Shown here piece after piece: positions 9,042 through 15,953 of a stretch of 22,469 bases of DNA. How positions within the stretch are numbered: the first letter of the stretch is position 1; each line of letters starts with the position of its first letter. Made by a program: the position numbers and the translations under genes. The notes under the pieces are model-generated. The model was not told the DNA's origin, made no database searches, and saw only the letters and a list, made by a program, of their open reading frames with translations. This DNA comes from a virus: IMG/VR virus record IMGVR_UViG_3300007513_000217, positions 1-22,469 of that record. One strand, written 5' to 3'.

Positions 9042-9158
9042 ATGTTGGCTCAATTACTAATATCTTCAAAAGACAACAACCAAATAGTTAATATTAACTA
9101 TCATGGGTTGAATGAGGATAATATCTCAGGCGTGGACAAATGGCGATATTCGGACTAA
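9042..9158 (+). CDS. Small hypothetical protein (38 aa) overlapping the next gene
   Basis: This short frame fills the only sizeable gap in the left half of the window. It starts at ATG 9042 behind a strong AAGGTGG ribosome site and ends at TAA 9156-9158, overlapping the first 19 bases of the 1734-aa gene in another frame. The peptide (MLAQLLISSKDNNQIVNINY, then HGLNEDNISGVDKWRYSD) is soluble, polar and Asn-rich, with no recognised motif. Because the downstream ATG has only a weak local ribosome site, translation of this frame could feed ribosomes to the large adhesin by reinitiation. It may be a true small protein or a leader peptide; an 18-bp palindrome lies inside it. Coding status is plausible but not proven. 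Confidence 0.5.
   Translation: MLAQLLISSKDNNQIVNINYHGLNEDNISGVDKWRYSD
9084..9101. repeat. 18-bp perfect palindrome
   Basis: ATAGTTAATATTAACTAT equals its own reverse complement over all 18 bases, and the symmetry stops at the next pair (A/C). It lies 39 bases before the ATG of the 1734-aa gene, inside the 38-aa frame. It could be a dimeric repressor or activator site, or could form a weak AU hairpin in the mRNA. It has no GC stem or U-tract, so it is not a terminator. Confidence 0.6.
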
Positions 9159-12100
9159 CAAAAGATTATTTTGAGCACCTTACTCTAGAAACACATCCGA
9201 GAAGGACGTATACTTCCGCGTCTAATGAGAGCATCCGTCCCACGGGGGAAGAAGGCTCTGTATACGTATTTGCAGAGCGCTCCAAGTTCGAAAAAGAAGC
9301 CCAGAAGCTTCAGGCCTTTGATGATAATGTAGATGACTCATATGGTGATGATACAGTCGAAGGGTATCGCCAAGATTTAATCTTTACTGCATCGATAACA
9401 GAACCGGTACAGATTAAACAAGTAACCCGGGTGACATTTAAGACTGAGTCTCCAATAGCTAAGATTGGTGCTGGCTACGGCACGTCTGGGGCCTTTGACT
9501 ATAGAGATCTTATAGGTCATTCTCATCATAACTACGCTCAGTTTGCATATTTCGACTTAGCTGAGCCCTGGGGCGCAATCCGCAGGTTTTATTTTTCTAA
9601 TTCGACCCAGTCCGGTCATTTAATGGAGCCCTCATCGCGCGATTATCCGGCGCCACCGCCACCGCCCACCGGCACTCTTCATATGATAGACCTGCAACAT
9701 CTCTCTGCTGTTGGAGATTCAAGCTTACCGCCGGCGAATTATGACGTTTCTGGAGCTTTAGAGGCAGTAGCTAGTGCTACCGTTGCTGCGATTTCTAGCG
9801 TCTCGGCTTTTGAGGCTACATTTAGTTCTGGTAATACATCTGCAACTATCGACATAGAAAATACACAATACGGCGCATGCATAGAACCCGTAACGGGGGT
9901 CATCACACACCCTATTACCGGTGATCCAATTCTAGATGATGATCTCGATGGTGACGGTGTAGGTGATCAAATATTACCAACATTTCCATATGACATTATG
10001 GATCTTGAAGTAGTAACATCAGGTGCTGCTACGTCTATTAACGCTATGATGGATAAGTACCTTAGCTTCGTTAATGATTCTGAGGTTTCATCTCGAAAAC
10101 AAACGACTGTCAAGGTTACTAGGTTTGAACCTTCATTTAAGCTGACAAGCGATAGCTTACGTAAGAACGTTATAAAGGATGTTCTCTTTCCATACTACAG
10201 GACAAAGCATCCATCCTTGCATTGGGCATTTTCGAACTATAATACATTGAACTTCTTTACGTCTTCATTAGTTCCAGAAGATTCTGCATTATTGTACCCT
10301 TCATTTACAGATGAGACAGTTAGCCCAAGTGTAATTCCGTATATTCCGTCTGGCTCATTTACATTCGAGTTCTATATCAACCCCAGGTATACAATTGATG
10401 ATGTAGACTCATACGCAACCGGTTCATTCGCCATAGTCGATTGGGAAAAGCTTTTTATAGACTTCTATCAAGGTGGCCGAGGTGGCACTGAGCTTCCAGT
10501 CCTTACAGATAGAATGTACTCTATTCCGTCTGACCCTGATAACTGGAAAGTACCTTCCGTATTAGGATATACGGGGTTTTATTTATTGGCTGATGATACA
10601 GTTGATGTCTCTGCTGAGGTTGCAGATCCTAATGGTGACGGTCTTCCAGATGATCCAGCGACTTATGGTTCTTGGCCTGAGTTTGCATGGGCAACATCAC
10701 GTGGGTATATAGGCAAAACTGCAAATCTTATTACCGATAAAGGTGATGAATCTCCGGATTACGACTTCCGCACTGGCGAGTTTATTGCTAAGGATGTTAA
10801 GATAGTACTAAATAATGGAGTCGCCGCAGACGACGAGTTCCCTCTAGTGGGCCCAAAAAACATTCAGGATTACAGGCAGTGGTCCGTCGGCAAAAATGAG
10901 CTTGGGGATTTTGATAACTACGTAACTGCTGAAAACCTTGCAAATGTTATCAACGGTCATGAAAATTGGACTGCCTGGGCAGAGAAACTAGAGGTATATG
11001 ATGAAAACGGCCAGCAGAAAATCAACGAAGCCGAGTTACCACTATGGACAGATGACAACGGGCTAAACGAGTACACCTGGCAGGAAGCTATAGTTAAGGA
11101 TGAGGTTGATGACATAAACAACTATCAGAAGACTTCTGATGGGTATTTGATATGGATGCCTGTTGGCGGCACACTTCTGGAAGATGAAACGACCGCAGAA
11201 GATATAGGGTATCCAGAACAGGTCGATGATGGCGGCCTGCGGTGGAGTGATGATGATCTAGATACCACAGTGATTGCCAGCAACACAGGGGATGATTCTA
11301 AAAATTATACCGGATATACGGATTCTGAGATAGGTGGAAATGTCACGTCGGATCAAGAGGGCGCTATCGAGTGGACTGAGGCAGCATGGGCTGAAGCACA
11401 TGGGTATAGCGCTGTCTATGCCGATGGATCCGCTGTCGACCCACCAGGTAATTATACGCTGACCCCTGTTGAGACAGATTATATGACAGCTCAAGGATAT
11501 GTCCCAGTATATCACACATATGCTGTTGTCCCCGCAGTACCGACAGATGATGAATTAATAGCTTGGGCCCTTGGCCAAAGTTATGAGCCGGTCCTGACAT
11601 ATGAGTGTACGGAGGTAAACGGAATTGTTCACTTCCAGACAAAGATTCCTGGTTGGGATGGTAACGGTGGCGCATATTCAATTGTAACTACACGCCAAAC
11701 TCAGTTTACATGGTGGGCCTGGGAAGACGACGGTGCTGGTAACTGGTCTTGGGTCGAACATATTGAGAATACAGCTGGCGTAGACGAGGATGCCAGGGAA
11801 GCCTTTGCCGATAAGCAAGGCGACGCATACGAATGGAATGATGCTGCCGGTGTATACACCATAGGTTCTGATATTGATCTAGATGATCCAGCAGATGGTA
11901 TTGATATTACCGGTTTTCACCTCGAGGGTGGTAGAGATCATGTAGTTGTGGACCGCACGCAATCCCACCCATTTAAAGCTGGAACAATCCTCCATATGTC
12001 ATCCAGTTACGCCATAAGTTTGGTTACCGGCAGTCATATTGATAAAGAAGGTCATCCGGACACATATAGAATAATGGTACAACTTAGTAGTAGTGCTGAC

Positions 12101-14344
12101 ATTCCGCCGTCTAATATTCCATATTTGGAAAACGGCCAGTATGGAACATACAAATACTACGACTATGACACTACTAAATGGGAATTATCAGATACAGATC
12201 CAGAGGGTCCTGTCGAGCCTGATGGCGTACGCGACGCGTCTGATGATCAAGTTGAAGGGTCAAACCTTATATTCTTATCATCAGATAACTCACTTACTAA
12301 AAATCATTGGCATCATATCGCCATAAGATGGGGCACACACCTGGTCGACGACGGCAAGGCACAGATCTTAATTGACGGTGTGATCGATTCTGAGCTTGAC
12401 ATACCATCAGGCTCATGTATTCCGACTGAGTTCGGAGATGATACACCTCGTGTGACCGACGATCCAGCAAATATGATAATTGAAGCAGATCCCTCCGTAC
12501 TTTTTGTAGGCAATTATTTCGAAGGATTCAACGGGTCGGTATATGAGCAGACGTCTCAATGGTTAGATGCCGATGGTAACCCAACATTTGAGCATGAGGC
12601 AGTTTCTTATAAGAGTGCATGGTACGTACAAGAGACAGATGATAATGACTTACCAATGTGGGTAAATCAAAATGGTGTAATTGCAAAGTGGAACGGCGAC
12701 TGGGTAACTGATAGGCTAATTTCAGGCGTAACCGAATATGTAACGCTGGCAAACATACCATATGCTGACCCCGCTGCTGCTAAAGCCGCTTATGATGCGG
12801 CATATATTGCCGATACCGTTAGTGAGCTTGACTATACACCGGTTTTATCATCGACGCTGGCCTTCAATTTAGCCGACCTACAAACTGAGTTCGGTGGAGA
12901 CCTTGTATATAATGAGGTAGTATCTATAGATTCTGATGCAACACAGTATGCCGCGGCATTCTTTAGCTATGAGGCTAATGAGATGCATGGTGTACCGTGG
13001 AGTAGAATTGATGATGTCGATTCTGAGTCCGGTTGGACTGCTGATGATCCTGATCCGCTAGAACCGAATACCTACTTTCTAAGGCACCCACTCAATGCAG
13101 AGATCCATGAGGTCAAAATCTGGGATGAGTATAGGACATTACCACAGTTATGGTCTTCTATGGCAACAGGATCGGCCGAAGTAGAAGATAATCTATTATT
13201 TTACTTACCTCCTTACTTTGTACGAGAATCCCCCGAGCGGGAAGTCCTAATAACACCGTTTCAGACTATGGCAACGACTACTGATGACCCCTTCAATGTG
13301 GCAATGTCATTTGGCGTCGGCGGCCACTTATTGAATCTGGAGAATTTCTGTCGTGAGTTCGTATCTGGTTCATATCCATTATTATTAAACCTTACTGGCT
13401 CTTCAATTGATATAACTGCACAGGAACCTCGCGAGGCAAATGAGTATTTGTTTGCTACGGCGTCTATCCGAAAGAGAAACCTAACAATTCTGCCCTGTGA
13501 TAACGGCAAGTTCAAGCCAGACTTTACATTTCTATCAACCGGTAGTTTTGAAGTGAAGCCGCCAGAGGGTCATGCATCTTGTAAGTTCGTTAATGACTTT
13601 GGTACAATCGATTACAGCCTGGTAACCCTTAACAATTTAGTTCCAACCTCCTCACTATACCCCGGCTTAATTGCTGTGGACTCCGATGGGGGTGAAGACA
13701 CATCTGAGACCAGTCTTTTAGCCGAAGTGGCCGGTGCAGCTCCGGAAAATCCCGGTGTCGCCCCGGGTTCGGTATTAACAATCTTCCAGCGTACTAGGGA
13801 TAACTCATCGAATCAAGTCGTATTTTTTGATGCCTCAAACCTATTTTACGGTAAGAAGATCCAGCAAAGAACATACGAGTTGATTGATCATGATGTGACA
13901 GGCTCTGGCGGCAAGGTAAAAATATCACTATCAGATAATGGTCATGGAACACTATACCGTTCTGACGCAGAGACTCCTCATCCTGAGTGGGCTAGCGTTG
14001 GTAATGTTATTTATGAAGAAGGTGTTGCCGTAGTCCATAATCCTTGTATACCCTTATTTGGAAAAGAACAATTCCAGGTCAACATGGCCGGTCATCAGAA
14101 CCTGCATATTATGGAAATATTTGTTCCATGTGAGGGCGGCCAGGTTAATTCATCTTCAAATCCTCGATTTGAACCACTATCTGCATCTTTAGCTGCTAGC
14201 GACGAGGATGCTGATATCGTCTATATCACCGGCTTGAACTTCCATGATGAGAACCTTAATATTATAGCAAGGACAAATCTAGCTCAACCTGTTGTCAAGA
14301 GAGATAAGGATGAGATGGTATTTCGAGTTAAGGTAGACTTTTAA
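9140..14344 (+). CDS. Large tail-fibre/adhesin-like virion protein with split LamG-like jellyroll (1734 aa)
   Basis: Probable host-recognition or tail-surface protein. Residues 1-390 form a phage-specific N-terminal region beginning MAIFGLTKDYFEHLTLETHP. A concanavalin/LamG-like fold starts near residue 400 (SGSFTFEFYINPRYT) and resumes near 947 with AGTILHMSSSYAISLVTGS, then NHWHHIAIRWG and a QILIDGVID strand near 1055-1085. Between the halves lie roughly 500 acidic, Trp/Tyr-rich residues with degenerate repeats of the form E-x-x-x-A-x-x-x-GY-x-x-V-Y. Thrombospondin-3-like calcium loops occur at about 266-277 (DLDGDGVGD) and 496-508 (DPNGDGLPDD). The C-terminal module has SSNP at 1672-1675 and ends in RVKVDF, as in the 533-aa protein. 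The start follows the weak sequence CAGG and lies within the 38-aa frame. The stop overlaps the next gene's ATG (TAATG). Adhesion is inferred from domain type; the receptor is unknown. Confidence 0.88.
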   Translation: MAIFGLTKDYFEHLTLETHPRRTYTSASNESIRPTGEEGSVYVFAERSKFEKEAQKLQAFDDNVDDSYGDDTVEGYRQDLIFTASITEPVQIKQVTRVTFKTESPIAKIGAGYGTSGAFDYRDLIGHSHHNYAQFAYFDLAEPWGAIRRFYFSNSTQSGHLMEPSSRDYPAPPPPPTGTLHMIDLQHLSAVGDSSLPPANYDVSGALEAVASATVAAISSVSAFEATFSSGNTSATIDIENTQYGACIEPVTGVITHPITGDPILDDDLDGDGVGDQILPTFPYDIMDLEVVTSGAATSINAMMDKYLSFVNDSEVSSRKQTTVKVTRFEPSFKLTSDSLRKNVIKDVLFPYYRTKHPSLHWAFSNYNTLNFFTSSLVPEDSALLYPSFTDETVSPSVIPYIPSGSFTFEFYINPRYTIDDVDSYATGSFAIVDWEKLFIDFYQGGRGGTELPVLTDRMYSIPSDPDNWKVPSVLGYTGFYLLADDTVDVSAEVADPNGDGLPDDPATYGSWPEFAWATSRGYIGKTANLITDKGDESPDYDFRTGEFIAKDVKIVLNNGVAADDEFPLVGPKNIQDYRQWSVGKNELGDFDNYVTAENLANVINGHENWTAWAEKLEVYDENGQQKINEAELPLWTDDNGLNEYTWQEAIVKDEVDDINNYQKTSDGYLIWMPVGGTLLEDETTAEDIGYPEQVDDGGLRWSDDDLDTTVIASNTGDDSKNYTGYTDSEIGGNVTSDQEGAIEWTEAAWAEAHGYSAVYADGSAVDPPGNYTLTPVETDYMTAQGYVPVYHTYAVVPAVPTDDELIAWALGQSYEPVLTYECTEVNGIVHFQTKIPGWDGNGGAYSIVTTRQTQFTWWAWEDDGAGNWSWVEHIENTAGVDEDAREAFADKQGDAYEWNDAAGVYTIGSDIDLDDPADGIDITGFHLEGGRDHVVVDRTQSHPFKAGTILHMSSSYAISLVTGSHIDKEGHPDTYRIMVQLSSSADIPPSNIPYLENGQYGTYKYYDYDTTKWELSDTDPEGPVEPDGVRDASDDQVEGSNLIFLSSDNSLTKNHWHHIAIRWGTHLVDDGKAQILIDGVIDSELDIPSGSCIPTEFGDDTPRVTDDPANMIIEADPSVLFVGNYFEGFNGSVYEQTSQWLDADGNPTFEHEAVSYKSAWYVQETDDNDLPMWVNQNGVIAKWNGDWVTDRLISGVTEYVTLANIPYADPAAAKAAYDAAYIADTVSELDYTPVLSSTLAFNLADLQTEFGGDLVYNEVVSIDSDATQYAAAFFSYEANEMHGVPWSRIDDVDSESGWTADDPDPLEPNTYFLRHPLNAEIHEVKIWDEYRTLPQLWSSMATGSAEVEDNLLFYLPPYFVRESPEREVLITPFQTMATTTDDPFNVAMSFGVGGHLLNLENFCREFVSGSYPLLLNLTGSSIDITAQEPREANEYLFATASIRKRNLTILPCDNGKFKPDFTFLSTGSFEVKPPEGHASCKFVNDFGTIDYSLVTLNNLVPTSSLYPGLIAVDSDGGEDTSETSLLAEVAGAAPENPGVAPGSVLTIFQRTRDNSSNQVVFFDASNLFYGKKIQQRTYELIDHDVTGSGGKVKISLSDNGHGTLYRSDAETPHPEWASVGNVIYEEGVAVVHNPCIPLFGKEQFQVNMAGHQNLHIMEIFVPCEGGQVNSSSNPRFEPLSASLAASDEDADIVYITGLNFHDENLNIIARTNLAQPVVKRDKDEMVFRVKVDF

Positions 14345-14904
14345 TGGGCAGTAGCCTTGGATTAGACATTTCAACTAGTTGCACTGGGTGGTGCATAGTT
14401 GGCCCTGGTGGAGGCCTTGTTGAGATGGGGTATATTCCCCTGTCTGACTGCAATTCTGCCTACCACAAGGCTCGTAGGGTTCGGGATGAGCTATCTGGAC
14501 TCCATATCCACCATGATATTGACAAAGTATATATTGAAGAAAACCTGCAGGCATTTCGTCCCGGTTTATCATCTGCAAAAACGCTATTGACTTTAGCCAG
14601 ATTTAACGGCGTCGTAAGTTATATAGCACAAGAAGAATTCTTTTGTCAACCTGAATTTATAAACGTACAGGCCGCCCGAAAGGCTGTCGGCCTTAAGATC
14701 ATTTCGAAACGCAAAGGCGGTGCACCCACAAAGGAACAGGTACTTGAATGGGTTAGCCAGCGTGTCAAATATGCTTGGCCCAAAAAGATACTCAAGTCAG
14801 GACCCCGGAAAGGGGTAGAGATATTCGAACCAGGATGTTATGACGTAGCTGATGCGTATGTTATAGCCATGGCCGGTTCATTAAGTCGACCCGTCGAAGA
14901 TTAA
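14344..14904 (+). CDS. RuvC-like Holliday-junction resolvase (186 aa)
   Basis: A predicted RNase H-fold nuclease that would cut four-way junctions and other branches in replicating phage DNA. The first strand carries LGLDIST with Asp8. The second acidic site is VYIEEN (Glu65/Glu66). The C-terminal motif is YDVADAYVIA with Asp167 and Asp170. This D-E-D/D order and the length of about 186 residues fit RuvC-family enzymes; bacterial RuvC is about 170 residues. A basic stretch (KIISKRKGGAPTK, 118-130) precedes the last motif, in the position where RuvC proteins contact DNA. The gene begins on the last base of the adhesin stop codon, so a DNA-processing enzyme appears translationally coupled to a tail gene. 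In T4 the equivalent job is done by the unrelated endonuclease VII, needed for packaging. Other RNase H-fold nucleases remain possible, but the motif set favours a resolvase. Confidence 0.85.
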   Translation: MGSSLGLDISTSCTGWCIVGPGGGLVEMGYIPLSDCNSAYHKARRVRDELSGLHIHHDIDKVYIEENLQAFRPGLSSAKTLLTLARFNGVVSYIAQEEFFCQPEFINVQAARKAVGLKIISKRKGGAPTKEQVLEWVSQRVKYAWPKKILKSGPRKGVEIFEPGCYDVADAYVIAMAGSLSRPVED

Positions 14905-14954
14905 GACCTGATCAAAATGAACACTTTCGGTCCGGAGGTGTATATTATAACAAG

Positions 14955-15932
14955 ATGTCTACTGTAAGTGAAAAAATAACGTTTTTTAATCGTATATTTG
15001 GAACATGTGTTATTGGGACAGATGGCTTAAATGTTGCCGTTTGTTGTCCAAACACGAAATGTGGCTCATATGGTAGCGTTTCGAAGAAAAAGTTGGTAAT
15101 TCGAATCGACTCTGATCATTATCATTGTTTGGTATGTGACATAAAGGGTCGCGACCTCGTATACCTTCTTCGGTCACATTTCCCCCATTTCTTAGCAGAG
15201 TATCAAGAAAAGTTTTATTCAAAGAAGAATAAGTTAATTCTTCCAGAGCAAACTGTTGAAATTCCGGTGGTCGTGCCTAAAGGATTTAGGTTATTAGCAA
15301 CCAGCTTAGACTCAAAAGATCCAGATATAAAGGATACCATACGATATGTAAGATCTCGTGGATTGACAAATCGTGATTTATGGTATTTTAAGTTTGGAAC
15401 TTGTACGACCGGCCGATACCGTCGCCGCGTAATTATGCCTTCATTTGATGAAGTTGGTGATATTAATTACTTTGTCGCTAGAACGATTGATCAAGATGAC
15501 AAAAAAATGAAATACATCAATGCCAAGGTGCCGAAAAAGAATGTTATCTTTAATGAAATTAACATTGATTGGAATAGGGAACTAACCTTAGTCGAGGGTC
15601 CATTTGATCTAACAAAATGTGATAGTAATTCGACATGCTTATTGGGTTCGCACTTTTCTGAAGATTATAGCTTGTTCCAGAAGATTATTAAAAGCGGAAC
15701 AAACGTTTTATTGGCAATGGATGCCGATATGACCCTTAAGGCCCAGGAATACGCTAAAAAATTATCATCATATGGCATTGATGTAAGGATCTTAGACTTA
15801 GGTCCGTATAGTGATGTTGGCGAAATGACAAAAGTTGAATTTTTGTCAGCAAAGAGCAGGGCCAAAAAGTGGAGTTCGAAAGACCGATTATACCACTTAA
15901 TAGGCTCTATAAAGAGTGGCTCGTTATTTTAG
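14955..15932 (+). CDS. DNA primase, zinc-finger plus TOPRIM (325 aa)
   Basis: Predicted DnaG-type primase, making RNA primers for lagging-strand synthesis. The N-terminal zinc-binding domain uses Cys30/Cys31, Cys36, Cys58 and Cys61 (CCPNTKC and HCLVC), as in CHC2-type and T4 gp61-like primases. A middle region (about 110-205) contains basic strands such as RYRRRVIMPSFDE. The TOPRIM catalytic core has VEGPFD (Glu214) and LLAMDADM (Asp256, Asp258). No helicase domain is fused, and at 325 residues it is close to T4 gp61 (342), so a separate helicase elsewhere in the genome is expected. A GGAGGTG ribosome site ends 14 bases before the ATG, which is long, but I see no better in-frame start. The AT-rich spacer TATATTATAA might be a promoter element; that is weak. 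It lies between resolvase and nuclease genes, which makes a replication-recombination cluster. Confidence 0.87.
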   Translation: MSTVSEKITFFNRIFGTCVIGTDGLNVAVCCPNTKCGSYGSVSKKKLVIRIDSDHYHCLVCDIKGRDLVYLLRSHFPHFLAEYQEKFYSKKNKLILPEQTVEIPVVVPKGFRLLATSLDSKDPDIKDTIRYVRSRGLTNRDLWYFKFGTCTTGRYRRRVIMPSFDEVGDINYFVARTIDQDDKKMKYINAKVPKKNVIFNEINIDWNRELTLVEGPFDLTKCDSNSTCLLGSHFSEDYSLFQKIIKSGTNVLLAMDADMTLKAQEYAKKLSSYGIDVRILDLGPYSDVGEMTKVEFLSAKSRAKKWSSKDRLYHLIGSIKSGSLF

Positions 15933-15940
15933 AACTTGCC

Positions 15941-15945
15941 CGGAG
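15941..15945 (+). promoter_or_regulatory. Ribosome-binding site that fixes the SbcD-SbcC start
   Basis: CGGAG lies eight bases before ATG 15954. The frame could open six codons earlier at TTG 15936, but that codon lies upstream of the site. The ATG gives MSFKCVHISDIHF, with the nuclease motif I placed as usual near the N-terminus. Confidence 0.6.
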
Positions 15946-15953
15946 AAATTTAT

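Noticed and set aside
14803-14817. ACCCC-loop-GGGGT hairpin as a terminator
   Set aside because: The stem is only five pairs, has no following T-run, and lies within the resolvase gene before its catalytic C-terminal motif.
14917-14970. Short 16-codon ATG frame between resolvase and primase
   Set aside because: It has no ribosome site of its own, overlaps the primase start, and gives a featureless peptide.
15936-15953. Upstream TTG start for the SbcD-SbcC protein
   Set aside because: It lies before the CGGAG ribosome site at 15941-15945, and ATG 15954 is correctly spaced and places motif I normally.
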